A DNA stretch of 64,000 bases from Rhodobacteraceae bacterium CCMM004 (GCA_004005435.1 RZWH01000004.1:131501-195500); one strand, 5' to 3'. Counted from the first letter of the stretch, positions 52,651 through 63,505 are shown. The notes: generated from the letters alone by a model not told the origin. Numbers and translations: made by a program.

Positions 52651-54780
52651 ATGTTCAACGAAGTCAAGAAATCCATCCAGTGGGGCGAAGAGACGCTGAC
52701 ACTGGAAACGGGAAAGATCGCGCGCCAGGCCGACGGCAGCGTCGTCGCCACCTATGGCGAGACCAGCGTGATGGCCAACGTCACCTTTGCCAAGAGTCAG
52801 AAGCCCGGACAGGACTTCTTCCCTCTCACGGTGCACTATAACGAGAAATACTATGCCGCGGGCAAGGTGCCCGGCGGCTTCTTCAAGCGCGAGGCGCGAC
52901 CGACGGAAAAGGAGACGCTGACCTCGCGTCTGATCGACCGTCCGATCCGCCCGCTGTTCGTGCCGGGGTTCAAGAACGAAGTGCTCGTCATGTGCACGGT
53001 TCTGTCCCACGATCTGGTCAACGACCCCGACGTCGTGGCGATGATCGCCGCGTCGGCGGCGCTGACCCTGTCGGGCGCGCCCTTCATGGGGCCCATCGCG
53101 GGGTGCCGCGTCGGTTTCTCGGACGGCGAGTATGTGCTGAACCCCGAGATCGACGACATGCACGATCTGCGCAACAACCCCGAGCAGCGGCTCGACCTGA
53201 TCGTCGCGGGCACCAAGAGCGCGGTGATGATGGTCGAATCCGAGGCCTACGAGCTGAGCGAGGCCGAGATGCTGGGCGCCGTGACCTTCGCCCACGAACA
53301 GATCCAGCCGGTCATCGACCTGATCATCGATTTGGCCGAAGAGGCCGCGAACGAGCCCTTCGACTATCAGCCGGCCGACACCTCGGATCTGGCCGAGGCG
53401 GTGCGCGCCGCGGGTGAGGACAAGGTCCGCGCAGCCTACAAGATCCTCGACAAGCAGGAGCGCACGACGGCCCAAAACGCCGCGCGCGACCACATCATCG
53501 CCAGCCTGACCGAAGAGCAGCGCGAGCATCCCGACCTGGTTGGCGTGATCAAGAAGCTTGAGGCCAAGGTTCTGCGCGGCGACGTCGTCAAGAACGGCAC
53601 CCGGATCGACGGGCGGGCGCTGGACCAGGTGCGGCCCATCGTGGCCGAGACCGGCCTCTTGCCCCGCACCCACGGCTCGGCCCTGTTCACCCGGGGCGAG
53701 ACTCAAGGGTTGGTGATCACCACGTTGGGCACCGGCGACGACGAACAGATGATCGACGCGCTCCAGGGCACGTATCGTTCGAACTTCCTGCTGCACTACA
53801 ACTTCCCGCCGTATTCGGTCGGCGAGGTCGGGCGCGTCGGTCCTCCGGGACGTCGCGAGATCGGCCATGGCAAGTTGGCGTGGCGGGCGTTGCAGGCCGT
53901 GCTGCCGGCGGCGACCGACTTTCCCTATACCGTCCGCGTGGTGTCCGAGATCACCGAGTCGAACGGCTCGTCCTCGATGGCATCGGTCTGCGGCGGGTCG
54001 CTGTCGATGATGGACGCGGGCGTTCCGCTGAAGGCGCCGGTCGCGGGTGTGGCCATGGGTCTGATCCTGGAGGACGACGGCTCCTACGCGGTGCTGACCG
54101 ACATCCTGGGCGACGAGGACCACCTGGGCGACATGGACTTCAAGGTCGCCGGCACCGAGAACGGCATCACCTCGCTGCAGATGGACATCAAGGTCGCGGG
54201 CATCACACCCGAGATCATGGAAAAGGCGCTGGCCCAGGCCCGTGACGGCCGGCTGCACATCCTGGGCGAGATGAACAAAGCGCTGAGCGAGGCGGCCGAG
54301 TTCTCTGAACACGCCCCGCGTATCGAGACCATGACCATCCCCACCGACAAGATCCGCGAAGTGATCGGGTCGGGCGGCAAGGTCATCCGCGAGATCGTCG
54401 AGACGAGCGGTGCCAAGGTGGACATCAACGACGACGGCGTCATCAAGATCGCTTCGGCAAACGGCGAGGCCATCCAGAGGGCCTATGACATGATCCACTC
54501 GATCGTGGCCGAGCCCGAAGAGGGCAAGGTCTACAAGGGCAAGGTGGTCAAGATCGTGGACTTCGGCGCCTTTGTGAACTTCTTCGGCAAGCGCGACGGC
54601 CTGGTCCATGTGAGCCAGATCGAGAACCGCCGCCTGAACCATCCTTCGGACGTGCTGCAGGAAGGTCAGGAGGTGTGGGTCAAGCTTCTGGGCTTCGACG
54701 ACCGCGGCAAGGTGCGCCTGGCGATGAAGATGGTCGACCAGGAGACCGGCGAAGAGAAGAAGAAGGAAGAGGCTGAGTAA
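52651..54780 (+). CDS. pnp: Polyribonucleotide nucleotidyltransferase (PNPase)
   Basis: A 709-residue enzyme that degrades RNA by phosphorolysis as a trimer in the degradosome. Two RNase PH-like domains: residues about 10-230 ([48 protein letters not shown]) and about 310-540 ([58 protein letters not shown]). A KH domain follows ([15 protein letters not shown]) and an S1 domain ([31 protein letters not shown]). The usual length and an acidic C-terminus. Confidence 0.98.
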   Translation: MFNEVKKSIQWGEETLTLETGKIARQADGSVVATYGETSVMANVTFAKSQKPGQDFFPLTVHYNEKYYAAGKVPGGFFKREARPTEKETLTSRLIDRPIRPLFVPGFKNEVLVMCTVLSHDLVNDPDVVAMIAASAALTLSGAPFMGPIAGCRVGFSDGEYVLNPEIDDMHDLRNNPEQRLDLIVAGTKSAVMMVESEAYELSEAEMLGAVTFAHEQIQPVIDLIIDLAEEAANEPFDYQPADTSDLAEAVRAAGEDKVRAAYKILDKQERTTAQNAARDHIIASLTEEQREHPDLVGVIKKLEAKVLRGDVVKNGTRIDGRALDQVRPIVAETGLLPRTHGSALFTRGETQGLVITTLGTGDDEQMIDALQGTYRSNFLLHYNFPPYSVGEVGRVGPPGRREIGHGKLAWRALQAVLPAATDFPYTVRVVSEITESNGSSSMASVCGGSLSMMDAGVPLKAPVAGVAMGLILEDDGSYAVLTDILGDEDHLGDMDFKVAGTENGITSLQMDIKVAGITPEIMEKALAQARDGRLHILGEMNKALSEAAEFSEHAPRIETMTIPTDKIREVIGSGGKVIREIVETSGAKVDINDDGVIKIASANGEAIQRAYDMIHSIVAEPEEGKVYKGKVVKIVDFGAFVNFFGKRDGLVHVSQIENRRLNHPSDVLQEGQEVWVKLLGFDDRGKVRLAMKMVDQETGEEKKKEEAE

Positions 54781-54798
54781 GCCTCTGCCCCGCTCTGA

Positions 54799-54935
54799 CA
54801 TCCACAGCTGGATGCCGGAGACTACGCTCGCCTAGCCTATAGGCCCCCGCCCGGCGGCACGCCGGGCAGCGCCGTCCCGCACTCCCGGGGCGGCGTTTCG
54901 GCGCCTCGCCTCGGGACGGAGCCGCCGTTGGCTCC
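54799..54935. other. Three small hairpins in the pnp downstream region
   Basis: catcca/tggatg (54799-54814), cccggcg/cgccggg (54850-54866) and ggagcc/ggctcc (54918-54935). None is followed by a T-run. One or more may end the pnp transcript or that of the convergent gene at 54982. The middle one carries the gccgggcagcg motif also seen at 50471 and 50719. Confidence 0.4.
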
Positions 54936-54981
54936 AGGCGGATGCGGTTCGCTCTAGCGGCGTCCCGCTCCCCGGCCCGGA

Positions 54982-56907
54982 TCAGGCCTGAGCCGCCATC
55001 CACATCGGCCCGCCCTTCCAGCGGGGGAAGCCGTAGCCCAGGATCATGACAACGTCGACGGCGTCGGGATCCGCGGCGATCCCCTCGGAGACCAGCGCGC
55101 GCCCCTCCTCCTGCATCGCCGTCAGGATCCGCTCCATTATTGCGTCGCCGTCCAGCCGCGCATCGCCGCCGCCGTGCCGCGCGATCATCTGTTCGACCTC
55201 AGGGTCCGGTTCGGCCCCGCCCGGACCGTGGCGATACCAACCCGCGCCGGTCTTGCGCCCCAAACGGCCCGCGGCGATCAGCGCGTCGGCGACCGCATCG
55301 GCGGGGCCCGGCGCGGCCCCCTCGGCGGCCCGGCGGCGGCGCGCGGCCTGTCCGATGTCGAGCCCCGCCAGGTCCTGCATCTCGTAGACACCCATGGGAA
55401 AACCGAAGTCGCGCATGGCACGGTCGATGTCCCAGGGCGGCGTGCCGTCCATCATCATCACGTCGGCGGCGCGTCGGTAGGCGCTCATCACCCGGTTGCC
55501 GATGAAGCCGTCGCAAACCCCCGTGGGCACCGCCGTCTTGCCCAAGCGCTTGGCCAGGGCCAGGCCGGCGGCGATCGCCTTGGGCGCGGCGCGCGGGGGC
55601 ACCACGACCTCCACCAGCTTCATCACGTGGGCGGGCGAGAAGAAGTGGAGCCCGATCACCCGCGCCGGATCCGCCGTCGCCTCGGCGATCCGGCCGACAT
55701 CCAGATAGGAGGTGTTGGTGGCCAGGACCGTCCCCTTCGGCATCACCTCGTCCAGGGCGGCAAAGACGTCGCGCTTGACACCCATGTCCTCGAACACCGC
55801 CTCGATCACCAGGTCGGCCTCGGTCAGGGCGCCGATCTGCGTGGCGCAGGACAGGCGCGCCATCGCGCGGGCATGGCCCTTCTGGTCCAGCTTGCCGCGG
55901 TCCATGGCGCCGTCGAGGATCACCTCGACCCGGCCGCATCCTGCGACCAGGGAGGATTCGTCGCGTTCCAGCAGGATCACCTCCAGCCCGGACAGCAGGC
56001 AGGCCGCGGCGATCCCGGCGCCCATGGTGCCCGCGCCGACGATGCCGATCCGCTGGAATTCGGGCCAGGCGACGGTCTGGGGCGTGGGCAGCCGCGACAC
56101 CGCCCGTTCGGCGAAGAAGACGTGACGGAGGGCCGCCGACTGCGCGCCCGCCTTGAGTTCGACAAAGGCGGCGCGCTCGGCCGCCAGCGCCGCATCGGCC
56201 GAGAGGCGCGTCGCCCGGTCCACCGCGGCGACCGCCGCCGCCTGGGCGTGCCGTCCCCCGGCTCGGGCGGTCGCGGCGGCGCAGCGATCGGCCCAGTCCG
56301 GCCCCGGCGCCATAGCCGGCCGGCCGATCAGCGGCACGGCCGCCTCCGGCACCTGCGCCCGCGCCGCCGCCACCACGTCGCCCTGGGCCACGGCGTCGAT
56401 CAGCCCGATCTCGGCCGCGCGTGCCGCGTCCACCGGGCGGCCCGACACGATCAGGTCCAGCGCTGCCTCGGGCGCCACCAACCGCGGCAGCCGCACCGTC
56501 CCCCCCGCGCCGGGAATCAATCCGAGGTTCACCTCTGGGAACCCCAGCTTGGCCCCCGGCGCGGCGACCCGCGCGTGGCACGCCAGCGCCACCTCCATCC
56601 CGCCGCCCAGGCACGTTCCGTTGATCGCCGCGACCCACGGCACCGGCGCCCCCTCGATCGCCGCGATCACCTCGGGCAGCGATGGCGGCTCGGGCTCCAG
56701 CGCGAACTCGTGGATATCGGCCCCCGCGATGAAGCTTCGCCCCCGGCCGGTCAGCACCACCGCCCTGAGCCCGTCCATCGCCGCGGTCTCGTGCAGCGCG
56801 TGGATGAGTCCCGCGCGCACCGCGCGCGCGAGCGCGTTCACGGGCGCGTGCGCGACGGTCACCACCGCGACGTCGCCCAGTCTTTCGATCAAAACCGCAT
56901 CAGTCAT
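54982..56907 (-). CDS. Fused enoyl-CoA hydratase / 3-hydroxyacyl-CoA dehydrogenase
   Basis: A 641-residue bifunctional enzyme. Residues 1-190 are a crotonase domain (FIAGADIHEFAL, NGTCLGGGMEVALACHARVAAPGAKLGFPEVNLGLIPGAGGTVRLPRL) and residues about 285-640 the NAD-dependent dehydrogenase (RIGIVGAGTMGAGIAAACLLSGLEVILLERDE, SCATQIGALTEADLVIEAVFEDMGVK, GLHFFSPAHVMKLVEVV, GVCDGFIGNRVMSAYRR). It resembles the peroxisomal type of multifunctional enzyme and is shorter than FadB. The ATG at 56907 has GGAGG 5 bases upstream; GTG 56913 would overlap that site. Divergent from the 2-aminobenzoyl-CoA-type gene, so likely completes the beta-oxidation-like steps after ring opening. Confidence 0.92.
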   Translation of the reverse strand: MTDAVLIERLGDVAVVTVAHAPVNALARAVRAGLIHALHETAAMDGLRAVVLTGRGRSFIAGADIHEFALEPEPPSLPEVIAAIEGAPVPWVAAINGTCLGGGMEVALACHARVAAPGAKLGFPEVNLGLIPGAGGTVRLPRLVAPEAALDLIVSGRPVDAARAAEIGLIDAVAQGDVVAAARAQVPEAAVPLIGRPAMAPGPDWADRCAAATARAGGRHAQAAAVAAVDRATRLSADAALAAERAAFVELKAGAQSAALRHVFFAERAVSRLPTPQTVAWPEFQRIGIVGAGTMGAGIAAACLLSGLEVILLERDESSLVAGCGRVEVILDGAMDRGKLDQKGHARAMARLSCATQIGALTEADLVIEAVFEDMGVKRDVFAALDEVMPKGTVLATNTSYLDVGRIAEATADPARVIGLHFFSPAHVMKLVEVVVPPRAAPKAIAAGLALAKRLGKTAVPTGVCDGFIGNRVMSAYRRAADVMMMDGTPPWDIDRAMRDFGFPMGVYEMQDLAGLDIGQAARRRRAAEGAAPGPADAVADALIAAGRLGRKTGAGWYRHGPGGAEPDPEVEQMIARHGGGDARLDGDAIMERILTAMQEEGRALVSEGIAADPDAVDVVMILGYGFPRWKGGPMWMAAQA

Positions 56908-56931
56908 GAGCACCTCCGTTTCCCTAGATAC

Positions 56932-56981
56932 TTTAAGCTTAAAATATTTATTTCAAGCATAAAATGTTTTTCCTTGAAATA
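56932..56981. promoter_or_regulatory. AT-rich operator-like region between divergent catabolic units
   Basis: Within about 50 bp there are a perfect palindrome tttaagcttaaa (56932-56943), an 18-bp direct repeat (56932-56949 and 56952-56969, 15 of 18 identical, exactly 20 bp apart) and an inverted repeat tatttcaag/cttgaaata (56949-56957 and 56973-56981). The patch stands out against the GC-rich surroundings. It sits between the fused dehydrogenase and the monooxygenase/reductase and is the best candidate for binding of the MarR regulator encoded at 60183-60638. Confidence 0.68.
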
Positions 56982-57035
56982 AAATTCGCGGCGACCTAGG
57001 TTGAGGCTCAGGTTAGGGATGACAGGGGACATGCT

Positions 57036-59327
57036 ATGCGCGTGGCCTGCCTCGGCGGGGGCCCAGCGGGGCTCTATTTCGCGATTTCGCTCAAGCTGCG
57101 GCGTCCAGAGGCGGACGTCACGGTGATCGAACGGAATCGCCCGGACGACACATTCGGCTGGGGCGTCGTCCTCAGCGATGAGACTTTGGACAACCTCGCC
57201 GCCAACGACGCCGAGAGCGCCGAGGCGATTCGCGGCCATTTCGCCTATTGGGACGACATCGCGCTGGTTCACCGGGGCGACCGCATCGTGTCGACCGGGC
57301 ACGGGTTCTGCGGCATCGGCCGTCAGCGGCTGTTGCTGCTGTTGCAGGAGCGGGCGCGCGCGTTGGGCATCGACCTGCGCTTCGAGACCGAGGCTGAGAG
57401 CGCCGCTGCCTACGCCCAGCGCTACGACCTCGTGGTCGCCTCCGACGGACTGAACAGCAAGACCCGGACCGAGTTCAAGGACACGTTCCGCCCCGACATC
57501 GATCTGCGCCGATGCCCCTTCGTCTGGCTGGGCACGCATCAGAAGTTCGACGACGCCTTCACCTTCATCTTCGAAAAGACCGACCGCGGATGGGTCTGGG
57601 CCCATGCCTACCAGTTCGACGACGACACCGCGACATTCATCGTCGAGTGCAGCCAGGCGACCTACGACGCCTGGGGGTTCGGCGAGATGAGCAAGGAGGA
57701 CAGCGTCGCCGCCTGCGAGGCGATCTTTGCCGACCACCTGGGCGGCCACAGCCTGATGTCGAATGCCGCCCATATCCGCGGTTCGGCCTGGATCCGATTC
57801 CCCCGCGTCCTATGCGAGCGCTGGCATCACGACAATGTCGTGCTGTTGGGCGACGCGGCGGCGACGGCGCATTTCTCCATCGGCTCGGGCACCAAGCTGG
57901 CGCTGGAATCGGCGATCGCGCTGGCCGAGTACGTGACCGCCGAACCGACGCTGGACGCCGCCTTTGCCCGCTACGAGGATGAGCGGCGGCTGGAGGTGCT
58001 GAAGCTTCAGTCAGCGGCCCGCAACTCGGTTCAGTGGTTCGAGGATGTGGAGCGGTATCTGGACCTCGACCCGGTCCAACTGAACTACTCCCTCCTCACC
58101 CGGTCGCAGCGGATCGGGCACGAAAACCTGCGCCTGCGCGATCCCAAATGGATGGCTCAGGCCGAACGCTGGTTCCAGCGGCAGGCCGGCCTGCCCGCCG
58201 ACGCGCCGGTGCGCCCGCCGATGTTCGCCCCCTTCGCCCTGCGCGGCGTGACGCTGAAAAACCGCGTCGTGGTCTCGCCGATGGCGCAATACAAGGCGGC
58301 CGATGGCTGCCCCACCGACTGGCACCTCGTCCACTACGGCGCCCGGGCCAACGGCGGCGCGGGCCTCGTCTATACCGAGATGACCTGCGTGTCGCCCGAG
58401 GGCCGCATCACCCTGGGCTGCCCCGGCCTCTATGCGCCCGAGCACGAGGCTGCCTGGCGCCGCATCGTCGACTTCGTGCACGCCGAGACGGACGCGAAGG
58501 TCTGCTGCCAGATCGGCCATTCCGGCCGCAAGGGCTCGACCCAACTCGGATGGGAAGAGATGGACGCGCCCCTCGCCGAGGACAACTGGGAGACGCTGGG
58601 CCCCTCGCCCGTCCCCTGGTCCGACCGCACCGCGCCGCCGCGCGAGATGACCCGTGACGACATGGATCGGGTCACGGGCCAGTTCGTGGCGGCGACCCAG
58701 ATGGCCCAGCGCTGCGGCTTCGACATGGTCGAGCTGCACGCCGCCCACGGCTACCTGATCTCGTCCTTCCTGACGCCCCTGTCGAACCGCCGAACCGACG
58801 CCTATGGCGGCAGCCTGGAGAACCGGCTGCGCTGGCCCTTGGAGGTCTTCGCCGCCATGCGCGCCGCATGGCCCGAAGACAGACCCATGGCGGTGCGCAT
58901 CTCCGCCACCGACTGGGTGGACGGCGGGGTCACCCCCGACGACGCCGTGGCCATCGCCCGCGCCTTCTCCATGGCCGGGGCCGATCTCATCGACGTCTCC
59001 GCCGGCCAGACCTCGACCGAGGCCCAGCCGGTCTACGGTCGCATGTTCCAGACGCCGTTCTCGGACCGCATCCGAAACGACGCCGGCCTCGCCACCATGG
59101 CGGTAGGCAACATCACCGAGGCCGACCACGTCAACTCGATCCTGATGGCGGGCCGCGCCGACCTGGTGGCGCTGGCCCGCCCGCACCTCGCCGACCCTTA
59201 CTGGACCCTCCACACCGCCGCCGCCCTCGGCGACCGGGCCGAGCCCTGGCCCCTGCCCTACGAGGCCGGGCGCGACCAGCTCTGGCGCCTCGCCGACCGC
59301 GCCGCAGACCAGGCGGGGGCCGTCTGA
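57036..59327 (+). CDS. 2-aminobenzoyl-CoA monooxygenase/reductase-like flavoprotein (salicylyl-CoA 5-hydroxylase family)
   Basis: A 763-residue fusion. Residues 1-375 are an FAD monooxygenase ([33 protein letters not shown], and [30 protein letters not shown], the GD motif). Residues about 390-760 are an Old-Yellow-Enzyme reductase ([89 protein letters not shown]). The same fusion is known for 2-aminobenzoyl-CoA monooxygenase/reductase of Azoarcus evansii, which hydroxylates and partly reduces the aromatic ring. The kynA gene and probable CoA ligase nearby support anthranilyl-CoA as substrate. Confidence 0.9.
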   Translation: MRVACLGGGPAGLYFAISLKLRRPEADVTVIERNRPDDTFGWGVVLSDETLDNLAANDAESAEAIRGHFAYWDDIALVHRGDRIVSTGHGFCGIGRQRLLLLLQERARALGIDLRFETEAESAAAYAQRYDLVVASDGLNSKTRTEFKDTFRPDIDLRRCPFVWLGTHQKFDDAFTFIFEKTDRGWVWAHAYQFDDDTATFIVECSQATYDAWGFGEMSKEDSVAACEAIFADHLGGHSLMSNAAHIRGSAWIRFPRVLCERWHHDNVVLLGDAAATAHFSIGSGTKLALESAIALAEYVTAEPTLDAAFARYEDERRLEVLKLQSAARNSVQWFEDVERYLDLDPVQLNYSLLTRSQRIGHENLRLRDPKWMAQAERWFQRQAGLPADAPVRPPMFAPFALRGVTLKNRVVVSPMAQYKAADGCPTDWHLVHYGARANGGAGLVYTEMTCVSPEGRITLGCPGLYAPEHEAAWRRIVDFVHAETDAKVCCQIGHSGRKGSTQLGWEEMDAPLAEDNWETLGPSPVPWSDRTAPPREMTRDDMDRVTGQFVAATQMAQRCGFDMVELHAAHGYLISSFLTPLSNRRTDAYGGSLENRLRWPLEVFAAMRAAWPEDRPMAVRISATDWVDGGVTPDDAVAIARAFSMAGADLIDVSAGQTSTEAQPVYGRMFQTPFSDRIRNDAGLATMAVGNITEADHVNSILMAGRADLVALARPHLADPYWTLHTAAALGDRAEPWPLPYEAGRDQLWRLADRAADQAGAV

Positions 59328-59344
59328 TGCGCCGGGGCCATCCC

Positions 59345-59409
59345 AACTTTCCTTGTCAAATATCCTCGGGGGGAGTCCGCGCCAGCGGACGGGGGGCCGA
59401 CAGCCCCCC
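59345..59409. repeat. Dispersed composite intergenic element, copy C
   Basis: Same order as copy A: aactttcctt-caaatatcc motif (59345-59364), hairpin gtccgc-gcca-gcggac (59375-59390) and hairpin gggggg/cccccc (59391-59409). It lies between the monooxygenase/reductase and SDR genes, where it could partly stop transcription. Confidence 0.62.
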
Positions 59410-59442
59410 TGCATCGTCGGCCGCCGGCGCCGAGGCCGGGGC

Positions 59443-60186
59443 ATGAGCGCATCCGGCCGCCATGCCGTCGTCACGGGCGGCGGGTCGGGCGTCGGCGCCG
59501 CCATCGCCCACGCGCTGTCCGGCGCCGGGGCCGCGGTGACGGTGATCGGCCGCGACGAGGCCAAGCTCGCCGCGCAGGGCCTGCCCTACGAGGTCTGCGA
59601 CGTGACCGACGCGGCCGCCCTCCGCCGGGCGCTGGACCGGGCCATCGCCGCGCGGGGGCCCATCGCCATCGCCGTCGCGAACGCCGGAGCCGCCACTTCC
59701 GGCCCCCTGGCCAAGGCCGCGCCGGAGGACCTCGATGCGATGCTCGGGGTCAACCTCTACGGCGTCTTCCATCTCTGGCAGGCGGTGCTGTCCGACATGA
59801 CCGGCGCGGGATGGGGGCGGCTGATCGCCGTCGCCTCGACCGCGGGGCTCAAGGGCTATGCCTATGCCGCCCCCTATTGCGCGGCCAAACATGCAGCGGT
59901 GGGCCTGACCCGGGCGCTGGCGCAGGAGCTCGGCCGCACCGGGATCACTGTCAACGCGCTCTGCCCCGGCTTCGTCGACACGCCGCTGCTCGACGCCTCG
60001 CTCGACACCATCCGTGCGGCGACGGGCAAGGACCGCGCGACCGCCATCGCCGATCTGGTGGCCAGCAATCCGCAAAAGCGCCTGATCCATACCGACGAGG
60101 TGGCCTCGGCGGCGCTGTGGCTGTGCTCCGACGGCGCAGCGGCGGTGAACGGCCACGCGCTCAGCCTGTCTGGAGGCGAAGTATGA
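59443..60186 (+). CDS. SDR-family oxidoreductase of the anthranilyl-CoA cluster
   Basis: A 247-residue classical short-chain dehydrogenase: [32 protein letters not shown] (GxxxGxG), [48 protein letters not shown] (catalytic Ser, YxxxK) and [13 protein letters not shown]. Homologues accompany the 2-aminobenzoyl-CoA enzyme; it probably oxidises or reduces an alicyclic CoA intermediate. The stop overlaps the MarR start by ATGA. Start at ATG 59443, just after the repeat element. Confidence 0.9.
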   Translation: MSASGRHAVVTGGGSGVGAAIAHALSGAGAAVTVIGRDEAKLAAQGLPYEVCDVTDAAALRRALDRAIAARGPIAIAVANAGAATSGPLAKAAPEDLDAMLGVNLYGVFHLWQAVLSDMTGAGWGRLIAVASTAGLKGYAYAAPYCAAKHAAVGLTRALAQELGRTGITVNALCPGFVDTPLLDASLDTIRAATGKDRATAIADLVASNPQKRLIHTDEVASAALWLCSDGAAAVNGHALSLSGGEV

Positions 60187-60638
60187 CCGCGACCCCCCAA
60201 TCGCAGCCCGCGTCGAAGGCGCGCCTGCGCCTCTGGCTGCGGCTCTTGAAGACGACGCGCCGGGTCGAGGCGGACCTGCGCGAACGATTCCGCGCCGAGT
60301 TCGCGACCACCCTGCCGCGCTTCGACGTGATGGCGGCCCTGGCGCGCCAGGAGGAGGGTCTGAAGATGAGCCAGATCAGCGCGACCTTGCGCGTCTCCGG
60401 CGGCAACGTCACCGGCATCGTCGACCGCCTGGCCGAAGAGGGCCTGGTCGAGCGCTGCGCGGTTCCGGGCGACCGCCGCGCCGCCCGCGTGCGCCTGACC
60501 GATCTCGGCCGCGGCGAGTTCGCGCGCCAGGCCGAGGCCCACGAGGCCTGGATCGACGCTCTCCTGGGCGACGTGGAGGCCAACGAGGCGGCGTTGATGA
60601 GCCGCCGCCTGGACGCCCTGACCGAGGACAGCCGATGA
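60183..60638 (+). CDS. MarR-family transcriptional regulator
   Basis: A 151-residue winged-helix protein: [100 protein letters not shown]. The DRR wing motif ([11 protein letters not shown]) and SGGNVT recognition helix are typical. Relatives in aromatic-CoA clusters (BadR, CouR) are released from DNA by an acyl-CoA. It is translationally coupled to both neighbours and probably binds the AT-rich region at 56932-56981. Confidence 0.93.
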   Translation: MTATPQSQPASKARLRLWLRLLKTTRRVEADLRERFRAEFATTLPRFDVMAALARQEEGLKMSQISATLRVSGGNVTGIVDRLAEEGLVERCAVPGDRRAARVRLTDLGRGEFARQAEAHEAWIDALLGDVEANEAALMSRRLDALTEDSR

Positions 60639-61435
60639 CCGACGCCCCCCGCCATTTCCGCCTCGACGTCGCCGACCGGGTCGCCCATATCCGCCTCGAC
60701 CGGCCGGAGCGCAAGAACCCCCTGACCTTCGACAGCTATGCCGAGTTGCGCGACTGGTTCACGGCCCTGCGCCACGACGACGCGATCCGCGCGGTGGTGA
60801 TCGGACCCAACGGCGGCAACTTCTCCTCCGGCGGCGACGTGCACGAGATCATCGGGCCGTTGACTCGGATGACGATGCCAGACCTCCTGCGCTTCACCCG
60901 GATGACCGGCGATCTGGTGCGCGCCATCGTCGGCTGCGGCACCCCGGTGATCGCCGCGGTGGATGGGGTCTGCGCTGGGGCGGGCGCGATCCTGGCCATG
61001 GCCAGCGACCTGCGCCTGGCCACGCCCAGAGCCAAGACCGCGTTTCTCTTCACCCGCGTCGGGTTGGCGGGGGCGGACATGGGCGCCTGCGCGATCCTGC
61101 CGCGCTTGATTGGTCAGGGACGGGCGGCCGAGCTGCTCTATACCGGGCGGACGATGACGGCCGAGGAGGGCGCGGCCTGGGGCTTCTACAACCGGGTGGT
61201 GGAGCCCGACGCTTTGGAGGACGCGGCCGTGGCGCTGGCGCGCAGCCTCGCCGACGGCCCCGCCTTTGCCCACATGATGACCAAGACGATGCTGGCGCAG
61301 GAGTGGTCCATGGGTCTCGACCAGGCCATCGAGGCCGAGGCGCAGGCCCAGGCGATCTGCATGAAGACCCAGGATTTCGTGCGCGCCTACGACGCGTTCG
61401 CGGCCAAGAAGACACCGGAGTTTCAGGGAGACTGA
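60635..61435 (+). CDS. Enoyl-CoA hydratase/isomerase family protein
   Basis: A 266-residue crotonase: [42 protein letters not shown] (oxyanion hole), [66 protein letters not shown]. The second glutamate position usual for hydratases is replaced around [11 protein letters not shown], so it may catalyse isomerisation or ring hydrolysis instead. It overlaps the MarR gene by ATGA and belongs to the anthranilyl-CoA cluster. Confidence 0.9.
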   Translation: MTDAPRHFRLDVADRVAHIRLDRPERKNPLTFDSYAELRDWFTALRHDDAIRAVVIGPNGGNFSSGGDVHEIIGPLTRMTMPDLLRFTRMTGDLVRAIVGCGTPVIAAVDGVCAGAGAILAMASDLRLATPRAKTAFLFTRVGLAGADMGACAILPRLIGQGRAAELLYTGRTMTAEEGAAWGFYNRVVEPDALEDAAVALARSLADGPAFAHMMTKTMLAQEWSMGLDQAIEAEAQAQAICMKTQDFVRAYDAFAAKKTPEFQGD

Positions 61436-61445
61436 CGGTGGGCCA

Positions 61446-61492
61446 CCGGGGGCCAGCCCCCGGACCCCCGAGGTATTTGAGCCAAGATGAAG
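61446..61492. repeat. Dispersed composite intergenic element, copy D
   Basis: A hairpin ccggggg-ccag-cccccgg (61446-61463) is followed by accccc and the motif GAGGTATTTGAGCCAAG-ATGAAG. The motif matches copy B except for one base. The acyl-CoA dehydrogenase ATG at 61487 lies inside it. Confidence 0.62.
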
Positions 61493-62632
61493 GACAGGGT
61501 GGATCGAAGCTGGCTGGACTGGCCGTTCCTGGAGGACGGGCACCGCGACTTTGCCGCGCGGCTCGATGCGTGGTGCGACGGGTTGGCCGTGGATCATGGC
61601 GACGTCGATGCCGCCTGCCGGGAGCTCGTGCGGCGGCTGGGGGACGACGGCTGGCTTGCGCCGACGGCCGATCCCGAGGGCGGCGCTCTGGACCTGCGCA
61701 CCCTCTGCATCGCGCGCGAGACGCTGGCGCGACACGACGGGCTGGCCGATTTCACCTTTGCGATGCAGGGGCTGGGGACCGGGGCGCTGACCCTCTTCGG
61801 CACCGCGGCGCAGCGCGCGGCGTGGCTGCCCCGGACCCGGGCCGGGGACGCGATCGCCGCCTTCGCGCTGACCGAGCCGGGGTCGGGGTCTGACGTTGCG
61901 GCGGGGACGATGACCGCGACGCGGGACGGCGACGACTGGGTTCTGGACGGCGAGAAGACCTGGATCTCCAACGGCGGGATCGCCGACGTCTACACCGTTT
62001 TTGCCCGGACCGGGGAGGCGCCGGGGGCCAAGGGGCTGTCCTGCTTCGTCGTCGCCGCGGACGCGCCCGGCCTCACGGTGGCCGAGCGGCTGGAGACGAT
62101 GGCGCCGCACCCCCTGGCGCGGCTCGCCTTCGATGGCTGCCGGGTGCCTGGGGACGCGTTGGTGGGCACCGCGGGGGGAGGGTTCAAGGTGGCGATGTCC
62201 GTGCTCGACACCTTTCGCACCACGGTGGCGGCGGCCGCGCTGGGCTTTGCCCGCCGCGCGCTGGCCGAGACGCTGGAGCGGGTGACGGCGCGGCAGGTCC
62301 GGGGGCGGCCTCTGGCCGACCTCCAGATGGTGCAGGGTCACCTGGCCGACATGGCGCTCGACATCGATGCCGCCGCGCTCCTCGTCTATCGCGCGGCGTG
62401 GGCCAAGGACGCGGGCCAACCGCGGATCACCCGCGAGGCCGCGATGGCCAAGCTCCACGCCACCGAGATCGCCCAGCGGGTGGTGGATATGGCCGTCCAA
62501 CTGCACGGCGGTGACGGGGTGCGGACCGGTGCCACGGTCGAGCGCCTCTACCGCGACGTCCGCGCCTTGCGCATCTACGAGGGCGCCAGCGACGTGCAGC
62601 GCGTCGTCATCGCCCGGGCGGTGCTGGCATGA
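61487..62632 (+). CDS. Acyl-CoA dehydrogenase
   Basis: A 381-residue flavoenzyme: [91 protein letters not shown], then the helical C-terminal domain with [36 protein letters not shown]-like segment, [43 protein letters not shown]. The catalytic glutamate is probably the E of YEGASD. It would dehydrogenate an alicyclic or aliphatic CoA ester of the pathway. The first ATG lies in a dispersed repeat; GTG 61499, with AAGGA 4 bases upstream, is a good alternative start. Confidence 0.92.
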   Translation: MKDRVDRSWLDWPFLEDGHRDFAARLDAWCDGLAVDHGDVDAACRELVRRLGDDGWLAPTADPEGGALDLRTLCIARETLARHDGLADFTFAMQGLGTGALTLFGTAAQRAAWLPRTRAGDAIAAFALTEPGSGSDVAAGTMTATRDGDDWVLDGEKTWISNGGIADVYTVFARTGEAPGAKGLSCFVVAADAPGLTVAERLETMAPHPLARLAFDGCRVPGDALVGTAGGGFKVAMSVLDTFRTTVAAAALGFARRALAETLERVTARQVRGRPLADLQMVQGHLADMALDIDAAALLVYRAAWAKDAGQPRITREAAMAKLHATEIAQRVVDMAVQLHGGDGVRTGATVERLYRDVRALRIYEGASDVQRVVIARAVLA

Positions 62633-62678
62633 CCGCCGCCCGACCGCTCCTTTTGCCGACGAGATCGAGGATCCAACC

Positions 62679-63488
62679 ATGACCGACGCGCACACCGATT
62701 TCTCCCGAGACATGTCCTATGGCGACTACCTGCATCTCGACGCGATCCTGACCGCGCAGGCGCCGATCAGCGCGGCGCCGGACGAGATGCTGTTCATCGT
62801 CCAGCACCAGACCAGCGAGTTGTGGATGCGCCTGGCGATCCACGAGCTGACCGCCGCGCGGGATGCCATCGCCGCCGGACGTCTGCCCGAGGCGTTCAAG
62901 CTGTTGTCGCGGGTCAGCCGGATCATGGAACAGCTCAACGGCGCGTGGGACGTGCTGCGCACCATGACGCCCTCGGATTACACCACCTTCCGCGCGGCGC
63001 TGGGGCGGTCGTCGGGGTTCCAATCGATGCAGTATCGGATGATCGAGTTCCTCCTGGGCAACCGCAACCGCGCGCAGGTGCGCCCCCATGCCCACCGCCC
63101 CGACGACGCCCAGGCCCTCGAAGCGGAGCTGCGGCGCCCGTCCCTCTATCAGGTGGCTCTGGCCCATGCCGCCCAGAGCGGCTTTGCCGTCCCGGCCGAT
63201 GTGCTGGAACCCAGCGACCGCCCCCATGCCCGCCACGACGAGGTCGTCGAGATGTGGCGCCAGGTCTACGCCGACCCCGCGACCCACTGGCCGCTCTACG
63301 AGTTGGCGGAGAAGCTGGTGGACTTGGAGGACTACTTCCGCCGCTGGCGGTTCAACCACGTCACCACGGTCGAGCGCATCATCGGCTTCAAGCGCGGCAC
63401 CGGCGGCACCGAGGGGGTCGCCTATCTCAAGCGAATGCTGGCGGTAGAGCTGTTCCCGGACCTATGGTCGGTGCGGACGGTGCTGTGA
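62679..63488 (+). CDS. kynA: Tryptophan 2,3-dioxygenase
   Basis: A 269-residue heme enzyme, tryptophan + O2 to N-formylkynurenine. It has [85 protein letters not shown], and [34 protein letters not shown], where the H of FNH is the heme ligand and GTGGTEG binds substrate. Usual length for bacterial TDO is 260-280. It opens the kynurenine route that yields anthranilate, which the neighbouring CoA-type genes would consume. Confidence 0.96.
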   Translation: MTDAHTDFSRDMSYGDYLHLDAILTAQAPISAAPDEMLFIVQHQTSELWMRLAIHELTAARDAIAAGRLPEAFKLLSRVSRIMEQLNGAWDVLRTMTPSDYTTFRAALGRSSGFQSMQYRMIEFLLGNRNRAQVRPHAHRPDDAQALEAELRRPSLYQVALAHAAQSGFAVPADVLEPSDRPHARHDEVVEMWRQVYADPATHWPLYELAEKLVDLEDYFRRWRFNHVTTVERIIGFKRGTGGTEGVAYLKRMLAVELFPDLWSVRTVL

Positions 63489-63505
63489 CAGAAGGAGGAG
63501 ACGGC

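Noticed and set aside
60161-62713. Minus-strand open frame of about 850 codons across MarR, hydratase and dehydrogenase genes
   Set aside because: It spans three real genes with known motifs on the plus strand and has a repetitive, low-complexity composition.
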